A stretch of DNA of 64,000 nucleotides. Origin: Siphonodentalium dalli. Taxonomy: Eukaryota > Mollusca > Scaphopoda > Gadilida > Siphonodentaliidae. The stretch is from the NCBI GenBank assembly GCA_032622095.1, contig CP136061.1:4520505-4584504 (forward strand), read 5' to 3'. The notes under the pieces were generated by a model. That model did no database searches, had not been told where the DNA came from, and was given only the letters and a program-made list of their open reading frames with translations. Position 1 is the first letter of the stretch. Every line of letters begins with the position of its first letter. Shown here piece after piece: positions 56,169 to 64,000 of this stretch. Position numbers and translations under genes: made by a program.

Positions 56169-59100
56169 CTATAAATCATAATCGTCATCATCATAATACA
56201 TCACATCAGAGCGCGATATATCAAACCAAAACCGTCTTCAAGACACCCTCAAAATTTACGACCATAAATAGATTTGCACCTAATTACCCAAAGCAAAATA
56301 GTTACGCAACTAAGCCAGCGACTGGTACCCTAGACACCAGAGCAGCACGTGTTACTATAAAAGAACAGAGACATCGTTCAGACCAGGCCAATAAATTGAA
56401 ACCTAATACATCTTATCATGCTGATACGAACACGAACAAACACGTGCATTCTCCAATTATAAATATAAATTCCGCTGGTCACGTTAGAACAGATATGAAT
56501 AAACGATTACATAAGATCGTTCCCAAACAAAAGGACATTCATAGTGAAGTAAACACTAAAACTCGAAACCAACGACAAGCTAATCGAATTGCAACGGTTT
56601 ACCAAAATAATAATAATAATGAGCCGAGTAAAAACTGTCAAAGTATAAATAACCAGTCTGAACAGATGCAATTGCATACATTACCTAAACTCAAATACCA
56701 TGCAGAGATTGCACAAGGACTGCAACAGCAAACGCCTTGTTCAACAATTATTAAAATTGGTAACCAACGCATTAGGGCATTACTTGACTCTGGTGCAAGT
56801 ACAAGTTGCTTAAAATATGACGTATATCGATCCCTTCCAAATAAGCCCCCGTTAATAAAAGAAAAAATAATTCTGACCTCAGCAACAGGCCAAAATATGC
56901 AAGTAAACGGCAGTATACATTTGCCCTTCAAAATTGGATCAATGTCATTAGTACATAAATTCTTTATATTACCCAACCTAGCAAGATCAGCGATATTTGG
57001 TCGCAATTTTTTAACAGACAAACATGTAAGACTCTATTTCGATTTGAATGCATTTAGAGTAGGCAACAAAACATTTCCCATGTTACAGGATTTACATATA
57101 GCATCATTGCTACGTTCGCGGCAAGATATCAAATTACCACCCCATTCATGTGCATTGGTGAACACAAAAATAATTGGTACACCAGACATGTATGAGACAC
57201 CATATCTTGGAGTAAGTCACGCCGATATCGGCATATTTAAGGATGAACCTAATGTGTCCATTATGGACGGGATAGTGTCTGCATCAAAACGAGATATACC
57301 GGTCATGATCATGAATAATTCAGACTCGTATATGTCTATATTTAAAGGTAATATAGTTGCGAAAACACATGGCCTAAGTTCAGACCAGATCTGTCAAACA
57401 AAGGCTAAGGTACCCACCACAAATAAAATGAATGATTCTCAAGAAGTATTTAGTATAGAAAATCAAACAAAAATATCTAAGGCTGGCCAGAAACCTTTCA
57501 AATGGGACGATATATGTGCCCCCGACTACCACAAAATTGAACTACTTGAACTGATCTCCCAATATCAAGATGTGTTTACAAACGATCCAAATAAGGTAGG
57601 ATTTTGCGATAAAATAGTCATGCGTGTTGATACCAAACCAGATGCAGAACCTATCTTTTGTCGTGCTTATCCTACTCCATTACATAGACGCGAACACATG
57701 GAAAAAGCACTTCAAAAATTATTAGACGCTGGTATTATAAAGAAAACTACAAACGCGAGTTGGTCATTTCCTGCCTTATTGATCCGTAAGGGAATCGTAG
57801 ATCCTAATGGAAATCAAAATTATAGACTATGTATAGACCTGAGAAAGCTAAATAAAATCACCGTCCCATTACGATGGTACCTCCCCTCTTTTACCGAAGT
57901 TTCCAGCCGCCTCCAAAAATCCAAAGTTTTTTCCACAATCGACATTAGCCAAGCTTATCATGTTATCGGTGTTCTCAAAGAACATCAAGAAAAGTTAACT
58001 ATGAACACAGATTTTGGATTGTTTTCTTTCACAAGGGCCCCATTTGGCTATTGCAACTCGAGCGTGACGTTTTTGACATTAATCCATAAAGCATTGGAAG
58101 GGTTAAGTTTTGTTGACAGCTTCGTCGACGATTTAATTTGTCACAGCGAAACGGAGGCCCTCCATAAACAGCACCTCAAAATAGTATTTGAACGACTCAG
58201 AGAGTATGGATTAGTAGCACGATTAACAAAGTCCCAATTTTATATGAAAGAAGTAAAATTTTTAGGGCATATCGTATCACAAAATGGAACCCGCCCAGAT
58301 CCCGCCAAAGTTAAAGCCATACAAGATGTGCCAGCCCCAACATCAGTGAAAGAAGTCCGTAGAGTATTAGGGATTTTTAATTTTTATCGGAACTATTGTA
58401 AAGATTTCTCCGACACTGCTGCATCATTAATTAAATTAACTGCTCGTTACGCAAAATTTGCATGGTCCGAAGAATGTCAAAATGCTTTTGATACACTAAA
58501 ACAAAATTTGCTTAAAGTACCTACTCTGGCCTACCCTGATAGGAACAGGAAAATGATCTTATATTGCGATGCATCAATGCATTCAGTGGGGGGATCATTA
58601 GTCCAGCCATACCCAGAAAACAAATTAGAAACTGATATCAAAACCCCGGAATTTCCAATTTGCTTTGTTAGCAAAAAGTTGAATCACTCTCAACGAAATT
58701 ACAGTACTACAGAGCGCGAAGCACTCGCCATATATGTATGTCTAAAGAAACTCAATTTCTATCTAGAAGGATCGGACGTAGAATTACGAACAGATCATTT
58801 ACCCCTAGTTTCTATGTTTCAAAATACTCAGATGGATAATAAACGTATTCAAAAATGGTTTATTGAAATTTCCGCATACAATCCAAAACTTACTTATATA
58901 CAAGGGTTTGAAAATATCGCCGCTGACTTTTGTTCCCGGGTGGACCCGACAAACCAACAGAGTATGTCAGAGTGTTCAATGGAGAGCGAAGAGAAAACGC
59001 CATATGACATAGCGATCAATGACGGATCACTAAACATATTAGATTCACAGAAAATAAAAAATTACGTCAAGACAATAGGTAAACAAAAAGTGCATACGTT

Positions 59101-60874
59101 GCCCGATACTATATTAATTTCCGAAAATGAACAACTAAATGTACCTACCAATATCGAAGAAATGCAAAAAGACGACCATATTATATCAGACATAATTCGA
59201 AAATTAAAATCCGATAAACCACCCGAAAAGATAACAAAGCAATATATATTGAAAGACGGAATTCTATACTATATGTCTGTATTTAATGAGCAAGCATCAG
59301 AACGCATTTATGTCCCGGAAAAGCTGACTAAGCAGATAATTTCTGAATATCATATTGTCGGTCATTATGGATCCCAACGAATGTACCATACCATACGTTT
59401 GCGATATTATTGGCCACGAATGTTCCCAATGATAGTCAGTTTCGCCAACAATTGCCACATTTGTAAACAAAGAAATCAAAATACTGCCCGTATTCCAAAT
59501 CAAATGACGGATATACCGAGCCGACCAGGGGAAATGATCGCGATAGATTTAATGGGAAAATTTAACCCACCCACAGCCAGCGGCAATTCCTACATTCTAA
59601 CGGTCATAGATTTATTCAGTTTACACAAAATGGCATATGCGCTTCCCACAAAACATGCCGAAGTGGTCGCTGAAAGACTTATGACTCAGTATTTCACCAT
59701 ATTTGGTTATCCAGCCTGTCTGGTCTCAGATAATGGCAGTGACGTATGCAGTGAGGTATTCAAAATAATATCTAACTACTATGTTATTCAGCATCGCAAG
59801 ACCTCGTTCTATGCGCCTTTCAGCAACGGATCAAGTGAACGATCTCATCGCGACTACAATGGAATATTAGCCAAATTAACTGAAGGAAATCCAACATCAT
59901 GGGACCTATTTCTCAATTTCGCATCAGAAGCCATGAATTTTCATGTCTCAGCAACAACTCAATTTTCTCCATATTTTTTAACTTTCTGCAGACACCCCCA
60001 AATAAATATTGACAAGATACTGACACCGCGACAGAAATACACGGGTGAATGCCTCATCCAACAGTTACTAGAGAAGCAGCACTTCGCATTTCAATTAGTT
60101 AAACAAAATATGAAACAAGTCAAGACGAAACGAAACGAAAACAGTAAAGGTAAAATACCGGAATTTCCCATAGGTTCCCAGGTCTATGTTAAGAATCACA
60201 GACAAACCCATAAACTAGGTATGAAATATGATCCATTTTGGGTGATAATTAAACAAACAGGACCAGTTTCATATGTGATTCGTAATCAAATCACAGGCAG
60301 TTTATCTAAAAGTCATGCCAAACATTTAAAATTAGCGACGACTAAATGGCATACACCACAATTACAAGAGAACCAGAAAGTTCGGAAAAGCAGATTTGTA
60401 TTCCCACATAATTCATCAACACAAAGCTCAGATGCTGACATATCGAGTAATAGTAACAATTCGGACACCGAAAATGAGAACCACGATACAGCCCCCTTAA
60501 CACAGTTAATACGACAAAACCGCGTCATCCAGGACGGATCGGATTCAAATGAACCAGTGCCCCTACCAGAGATGGCACATAAGTTAATAGCATCAAAACG
60601 CGAACATGAAAAACAATCATTTTCATCAACCGAACCATATAACCCTTATGAAATGCTAACTCAAAACGATGAAGCAAGAATGTACAATGCTAGTTCATCA
60701 ACCGAGCCATACAATCCGTATGACATGTCAACCCAACAATTAGTACAACAAAACAAGCGTAAAAGCAAGTCCAGTTGCGATACATATAACATGTCAACCG
60801 AAAATTATGATCCTTTCGATATAACCACTCAAACCGACAAAAATAGCACAGACGAACAGATCATGTCGATATAG
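56141..60874 (+). CDS. Pol polyprotein: protease, RT, RNase H, integrase
   Basis: Pol copies and integrates the element. The position is from ATG 56141, though entry is probably by frameshift from gag. Residues 1-200 are basic and low-complexity. The aspartic protease has LLDSGAST with D216. RT has the catalytic FVDD at 661-664 (Phe in place of the usual Tyr), with LCIDLRKLN and FSTIDISQAYH upstream. RNase H starts near D810 (YCDAS) and includes STTEREALA and RTDH. The integrase zinc domain (H-H-C-C) lies near 1071-1110. The catalytic triad is D1136, D1197 and E1233, with D-X35-E spacing. A GPY/F module follows near 1374 (TGPVSYVI). There is no chromodomain. The last 180 or so residues are polar, with three to four imperfect repeats of an STEPYNPYDMSTQ motif (about 1495-1570), which I do not know from other pol proteins. 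Full length, no lesion. Confidence 0.95.
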   Translation: MSLKKPQGHSINHNRHHHNTSHQSAIYQTKTVFKTPSKFTTINRFAPNYPKQNSYATKPATGTLDTRAARVTIKEQRHRSDQANKLKPNTSYHADTNTNKHVHSPIININSAGHVRTDMNKRLHKIVPKQKDIHSEVNTKTRNQRQANRIATVYQNNNNNEPSKNCQSINNQSEQMQLHTLPKLKYHAEIAQGLQQQTPCSTIIKIGNQRIRALLDSGASTSCLKYDVYRSLPNKPPLIKEKIILTSATGQNMQVNGSIHLPFKIGSMSLVHKFFILPNLARSAIFGRNFLTDKHVRLYFDLNAFRVGNKTFPMLQDLHIASLLRSRQDIKLPPHSCALVNTKIIGTPDMYETPYLGVSHADIGIFKDEPNVSIMDGIVSASKRDIPVMIMNNSDSYMSIFKGNIVAKTHGLSSDQICQTKAKVPTTNKMNDSQEVFSIENQTKISKAGQKPFKWDDICAPDYHKIELLELISQYQDVFTNDPNKVGFCDKIVMRVDTKPDAEPIFCRAYPTPLHRREHMEKALQKLLDAGIIKKTTNASWSFPALLIRKGIVDPNGNQNYRLCIDLRKLNKITVPLRWYLPSFTEVSSRLQKSKVFSTIDISQAYHVIGVLKEHQEKLTMNTDFGLFSFTRAPFGYCNSSVTFLTLIHKALEGLSFVDSFVDDLICHSETEALHKQHLKIVFERLREYGLVARLTKSQFYMKEVKFLGHIVSQNGTRPDPAKVKAIQDVPAPTSVKEVRRVLGIFNFYRNYCKDFSDTAASLIKLTARYAKFAWSEECQNAFDTLKQNLLKVPTLAYPDRNRKMILYCDASMHSVGGSLVQPYPENKLETDIKTPEFPICFVSKKLNHSQRNYSTTEREALAIYVCLKKLNFYLEGSDVELRTDHLPLVSMFQNTQMDNKRIQKWFIEISAYNPKLTYIQGFENIAADFCSRVDPTNQQSMSECSMESEEKTPYDIAINDGSLNILDSQKIKNYVKTIGKQKVHTLPDTILISENEQLNVPTNIEEMQKDDHIISDIIRKLKSDKPPEKITKQYILKDGILYYMSVFNEQASERIYVPEKLTKQIISEYHIVGHYGSQRMYHTIRLRYYWPRMFPMIVSFANNCHICKQRNQNTARIPNQMTDIPSRPGEMIAIDLMGKFNPPTASGNSYILTVIDLFSLHKMAYALPTKHAEVVAERLMTQYFTIFGYPACLVSDNGSDVCSEVFKIISNYYVIQHRKTSFYAPFSNGSSERSHRDYNGILAKLTEGNPTSWDLFLNFASEAMNFHVSATTQFSPYFLTFCRHPQINIDKILTPRQKYTGECLIQQLLEKQHFAFQLVKQNMKQVKTKRNENSKGKIPEFPIGSQVYVKNHRQTHKLGMKYDPFWVIIKQTGPVSYVIRNQITGSLSKSHAKHLKLATTKWHTPQLQENQKVRKSRFVFPHNSSTQSSDADISSNSNNSDTENENHDTAPLTQLIRQNRVIQDGSDSNEPVPLPEMAHKLIASKREHEKQSFSSTEPYNPYEMLTQNDEARMYNASSSTEPYNPYDMSTQQLVQQNKRKSKSSCDTYNMSTENYDPFDITTQTDKNSTDEQIMSI

Positions 60875-61413
60875 GAAAATAAAATATGTAAACAACTACC
60901 ATAATTAGATAACATACATAATCATAAAAGCAACTAACCTCATAAACTCAACTCTATATCCAAAAGCACGAAACGAAAACAGCTCACACATGTATTAACT
61001 TTAACTGAATAAAACTCAACAACTTAACTCCAGGAAACAAACTGACAAAGTAAAAAATTACCAATTTCTAACAAAGACGACCAGATCTATACCGCGCGAA
61101 ATGCAACGAATATTATTGGACAATCTCCACCTATCATAAATAAATAGCACCCTGTCGTAAAAAGACGCAATACAAAGCAACAATTGTCATCGCGCAAAAC
61201 CAGGTCTACCAGACCAGTGTATGTAACTCGATATGGCAATCACACATGTAGGTGACAAGTACAGACGCCTTTTCACTAACCCGCCCAGACGTACAAATCG
61301 ACGACTCAATATAATCAAACAGAGCCGCTCTGAAACGTACAACACAGGGGGGTCAATGATACAGAAAATAAATTCTGAACCACGACCCAGTCTATCTCAC
61401 GCAGATGGCCCTA
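60875..61413. other. region after pol, no sense gene
   Basis: Begins just after pol. No sense-strand gene is called. Its AATAAA words (60880 and 61009) are common by chance in such AT-rich sequence. Confidence 0.4.
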
Positions 61414-61683
61414 TCAAAGCAATGCACTTTGCGATCTCCACGAAGACATTACCCTACGACGAACCCGTCGTACCTCTCGCCTGATTTCAACAATCTGGGA
61501 GACCCGAATAACCTCGGCCTCCACAAACTGCCGGCGAACTTGCTGACAATAGCAAAGGCCCGATTGTGCCTTCAACCAAGCCAACTCATTTAACAATGGG
61601 TCAACATAGCTTCGATCGACCCAAGCGCCAGTGTGCTCCAAATGGGCCAGAGCTCCGTTTAGATAGACTAAATAATCGCACAT
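61414..61683 (-). CDS. antisense small ORF B, 89 residues, unknown
   Basis: Lies between pol and env on the opposite strand to the retroelement. ATG at 61683, stop TGA at 61414-61416. The predicted chain is helical: LNGALAHLEHTGAW near the start, Y-V-D-P-L-L-N-E-L-A-W-L in the middle, and a strongly charged Arg/Glu end (VEIRREVRRVRRRV). It aligns along its length with antisense ORF A (62909-63220): the LxGxLAxL start, VD..Y.D, and E..R..Q/E.V..R...R..RR. A TATA box lies 57-64 bp upstream of the ATG with an initiator-like TCATTT about 30 bp after it. I recognise no family. A small regulator or coiled-coil partner is possible but not shown. Confidence 0.5.
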   Translation of the reverse strand: MCDYLVYLNGALAHLEHTGAWVDRSYVDPLLNELAWLKAQSGLCYCQQVRRQFVEAEVIRVSQIVEIRREVRRVRRRVMSSWRSQSALL

Positions 61684-61739
61684 CTTAATTTAAATTCGAA
61701 ATGAAAATCAAGAAAATGAATCATTTTGATGCATCCAAG

Positions 61740-61747
61740 CTTATATA
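61740..61747 (-). promoter_or_regulatory. TATA box ahead of antisense ORF B
   Basis: On the minus strand GGTATATAAGC is centred here, 57-64 bp before the ATG at 61683. TCATTT, fitting the TCAKTY initiator, has its A about 30 bp downstream of the first T. TATATAAG is common in AT-rich DNA; the spacing to both initiator and ATG is what makes it notable. Confidence 0.45.
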
Positions 61748-62908
61748 CCAAATCCATAAATTGACAGACTCTCTCGCATCATTAGCACTCAGCAAGTAGC
61801 ACGTGTCACGACCGACACATATGCTAATTAAATTATTTACGCCTCATCTTCGGAATTACTACCACAGACATTAAATTGGCGATTACGTCACAATGAACCG
61901 TATTAATCATGCCAACGAAGAAACTCATAATTCTATATTATACACTTAAACCTGTGTAGCTACCTTCCCTCGTGTTCAAAAATGCGAAAGCGATGATTCA
62001 TGATCACAATTATCACTACATCCGGCCGGGTAAAATAGGATCCTTACAAGGGATCCTGTAAAAAGGGCAAATCAAGTCTGATCAACTGGATTTCACAAAG
62101 ATAGAATGAATCAATTAGGTATAGCGGCCGGAAAACGCATCCGAACATATCCGTGTAATTTTCTCACAGGCAGTAAATCATTATTCGTTACATCCCCCAA
62201 TATAAATTTACCGGTTCAAAGCAGTTAAATAACAACAATATATACCGCTTGTAAAATATCTTAATTCCCAGTGTCAAAATCACCCCCGCTACATCGACAA
62301 TAGCATTGTTACATGGCGGGGTCTGACCACAACATGGGCCGATATGATGGCTCACATTAAGAAACAGGCGCATATATCTTCAAGAAATAACCATAATTGC
62401 GATGTGGCAATATCAAAGCCCATATATATATAGCAAGTATAGATCTTGCTGATTCTTATGTGATACATCATAGATGTATTAACATGCGACAACTATAGTA
62501 CCATTTATGTGGAGACCAGCAGGACTTAATGGTCATCAATATAGGAACTGCATGGCGAGATCTACACTCAGTCAGGTGCGATACTCTAACCCCCGCCTCG
62601 TCCTATATGCACATACCGATATTAGTTCATGACTCACCAGGAGCCTTCCCTTTACCACAGGGACGCAACACCCTCTACTACCCATTGGGATAAAACATAC
62701 ACATGGCTTTATTAATGATAAATCACACAACAACAAAAACAATACACAAATACAGGTTGACATCGTGCTGTGTAGCCACGAAACCCCTCCAAGCAAAATC
62801 TCTGCCCTGGTTATTAGCAGCAGGACTTGGGATTTCACCCATAGGGGGTCCGCGCAATTCGCTTCCTTGAATTAAACATCAAGGGGACCCATCTTCATCG
62901 CCTGTCTG
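61748..62908. other. between the two antisense ORFs, no gene called
   Basis: A short inverted repeat AGGATCC...GGATCCT sits at 62038-62059. A minus-strand frame at 62572-62838 has Cys/Leu-rich sequence but no partner or domain, so it is left out. On the minus strand AATAAA is at 62709-62714, about 195 bp after the stop of ORF A. Confidence 0.4.
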
Positions 62909-63220
62909 CTACCATGTGCCTTGTTCTACCTCCCAGATTTGCATAATTAAACGCCTCTGTTCCCGGATAAGTTTTCGAACCTTCACGACTTCCAAAATTC
63001 TCTCCGACTCCTCTATCCAGTAATCTTGCAGCAACTTATTATTGCTACTTGGATTCAGTGACCCAGCCGTCACGAGATCCTTCAAAATCGTATTCACAGC
63101 ATCTAAGTATGTATCGTCCACGGGGACGCCAGACCCGCTTTGACCGAGTTTCATCAAACTCGCCAATTTCCCTTCCAACAAGGACAAAGTCATAAACAAA
63201 CTTTTCTTATCTTGACTCAT
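62909..63220 (-). CDS. antisense small ORF A, 103 residues, unknown
   Basis: Opposite in direction to pol and env, ATG at 63220. The chain is helical and charged: MTLSLLEGKLASLMKLG, then VDDTYLDAVNTILKDL, a polar SLNPSSNN linker, and a basic-acidic end with W and RREQ-like residues (EVVKVRKLIREQRRLIMQIW). It matches ORF B in order and spacing of motifs, though identity is only around 30% by eye. A TATA box (TATATATG) lies 44-51 bp upstream of the ATG. A minus-strand AATAAA follows 195 bp after the stop. It is divergent from env, with 245 bp between the two ATGs. No family recognised. It could be a chance frame, but the pairing with ORF B argues against that. Confidence 0.55.
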   Translation of the reverse strand: MSQDKKSLFMTLSLLEGKLASLMKLGQSGSGVPVDDTYLDAVNTILKDLVTAGSLNPSSNNKLLQDYWIEESERILEVVKVRKLIREQRRLIMQIWEVEQGTW

Positions 63221-63263
63221 AATGATAATTAAGATAAATACTCCATATTCACCACGGACAGTG

Positions 63264-63271
63264 CATATATA
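63264..63271 (-). promoter_or_regulatory. TATA box ahead of antisense ORF A
   Basis: On the minus strand GGTATATATGC lies here, 44-51 bp before the ATG at 63220. It shares the GGTATATAWGC form with the box ahead of ORF B. An out-of-frame ATG lies between (63244-63246). Confidence 0.4.
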
Positions 63272-63448
63272 CCAGCGACTATTTAATTAAGTAATGCGAT
63301 ACTACATCATAGATTTCACACATCGTAACACTAATCAATGTACCACAGCGATAGTGGGGGGACCCCATTCAAATTCACAGGTATCGCAGCCAAGAGAATC
63401 GACAGATAAAAACAGACAAAATATTAACAATATTTATATCTCATTGTA

Positions 63449-63464
63449 GGCCATATGCGCCAGA
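63449..63464 (+). other. candidate splice acceptor for env mRNA
   Basis: TTTATATCTCATTGTAG/G ends at 63449, 15 bp before the env ATG. Envelope messages of such elements are spliced from the leader, so an acceptor is expected here. The pyrimidine run is weak. A donor in the gag leader was not identified. Confidence 0.4.
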
Positions 63465-64000
63465 ATGAGGACTTCTTCAGTGATATTTCTTATTGCGATC
63501 ACAATATGGTGTGTACAAAGCATATTAACGAGACAGAATATATTTTTCAACCATCAAAACCAAATTGCCTTGTCTAGCGAAGACTGGAAATTGAGTTTCG
63601 TTACCGACTTGCAACCGTTCGAAACATTCCTAACCCAAACATCTCACCTTATTCATTCAGCAAAGAAAGACCTAGAAAATATTTGTTCAAAGGAACATTA
63701 TTCCACATATCATAACAATCTTTGGAATGCCCCAGCCGCGACTAATAAGGCTCATAAGTTTAACAAAAATTACATATTCACCTTGTCAGACATGATTACC
63801 GAAATCACAGCTATTCAATCCCAACTCCTAACAATCACATATAATTTCGCGTCATATCGAACTATCCACCGTGCAAATCGTGTTAAAAGATCACTCCTAC
63901 CTTTCGTGTCCACAATTCAAAAATGGCTATTCGGCGTTCCGTCAGAATCAGACCTTGAACTAGTTCAAACAAACATCCGAACATTATATCATAATCAAAA
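63465..64000 (+). CDS. envelope-like fusion protein, partial (runs off window)
   Basis: Open from ATG 63465 to the window end (178 codons and more). Residues 1-19 form a signal-peptide-like start (short basic end, then a hydrophobic IFLIAITIW core). A furin-type site RVKR lies at 139-142 and is followed by a hydrophobic segment ending KWLFG (143-157). That layout, a small N-terminal subunit, basic cleavage site and KWLFG/KYLFG-like segment, matches the envelope/F proteins of errantivirus-like elements and baculoviruses (Baculo_F family). It would be a class I fusion protein on the particle surface. The membrane anchor lies outside the window. It is described only as found; no completion is attempted. 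Confidence 0.75.
   Translation, partial: MRTSSVIFLIAITIWCVQSILTRQNIFFNHQNQIALSSEDWKLSFVTDLQPFETFLTQTSHLIHSAKKDLENICSKEHYSTYHNNLWNAPAATNKAHKFNKNYIFTLSDMITEITAIQSQLLTITYNFASYRTIHRANRVKRSLLPFVSTIQKWLFGVPSESDLELVQTNIRTLYHNQ

Larger units (their letters stand above)
54597..64000 (+). mobile_element. Ty3/Gypsy-class endogenous retroelement with env, left 9.4 kb
   Basis: The order LTR candidate, PBS, gag, pol (protease, RT, RNase H, integrase) and env identifies a Metaviridae-type element. Integrase lies after RNase H, which excludes Copia. gag, pol and the visible part of env are all open without a lesion, so this copy is young or maintained. The 3' end and 3' LTR lie beyond the window. The envelope resembles those of errantivirus-like elements. 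No restored or joined product is given here. Confidence 0.93.

Noticed and set aside
61233-61593. Sense-strand frames after pol
   Set aside because: Two overlapping short frames largely opposite antisense ORF B; no domain and no initiation context.
62572-62838. A third antisense gene in the retroelement
   Set aside because: No similarity to ORFs A and B, no TATA box at matching distance, and Cys/Leu-rich composition without a domain.

Overview
The window looks like repeat-rich nuclear DNA from a marine invertebrate, most probably a mollusc and perhaps a bivalve. The basis is AT-rich sequence, split scavenger-receptor cysteine-rich (SRCR) exons with GT/AG borders, a tRNA-derived SINE with a CAATCAATCAATC-type tail, very frequent TACATGTA motifs, a LINE, and an envelope-bearing Ty3/Gypsy element. 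The species call is inference. There are no operons and nothing bacterial.

Layout. 1-3880 is an 88-bp satellite that returns at 41663-41975, 42441-44148 and 52332-54596. 4262-9190 is a very large foldback (inverted-repeat) element. 9447-11911 holds palindromic structures: a nested palindrome, a TTAA-flanked MITE, an array of 18-bp palindromes, and two 131-bp near-perfect hairpins. 12465-20878 is a macro-tandem array (about 1.08 and 2.17-2.19 kb units) containing an 87-bp minisatellite. 21853-27183 is a near-complete LINE with a few frameshifts and one nonsense codon. 27700-28312 is microsatellite plus an interspersed repeat fragment.

28785-31140 is the most unusual unit: a 2.36-kb element bounded by long inverted repeats and a perfect 6-bp target duplication (GCAAGG), carrying one intronless 177-codon gene with clear BH1 and BH2 signatures of the Bcl-2 family. 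33046-35500 holds a SINE, further repeats and minisatellites. Two minus-strand phase 1-1 SRCR exons (38416-38712, then 34822-35121) are the only recognisable host-type gene. 40100-52243 is a patchwork of MITEs and tandem repeats, with a fragment that looks like the N-terminus of a Crypton/QRICH1-type protein buried in the satellite (41976-42098).

54597-64000 is the left 9.4 kb of an apparently intact Ty3/Gypsy-class element inserted in the satellite. It has an LTR/PBS candidate, gag, a textbook -1 frameshift site (TTTAAAC plus stem-loop), pol (protease, RT, RNase H, integrase, GPY/F), and an envelope-like ORF with an RVKR furin-type site that runs off the window end. Between pol and env, on the opposite strand, lie two small ORFs that resemble each other. 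Each is preceded by a TATA box 45-65 bp upstream of its ATG. This antisense pair, and the Bcl-2-like gene in its own inverted-repeat element, are the two observations most likely to be new.

How the parts work together: gag/pol/env form one retroelement programme, and LINE ORF1/ORF2 form another. The SRCR exons belong to one multi-domain receptor or secreted protein. Most other DNA is non-coding repeat.
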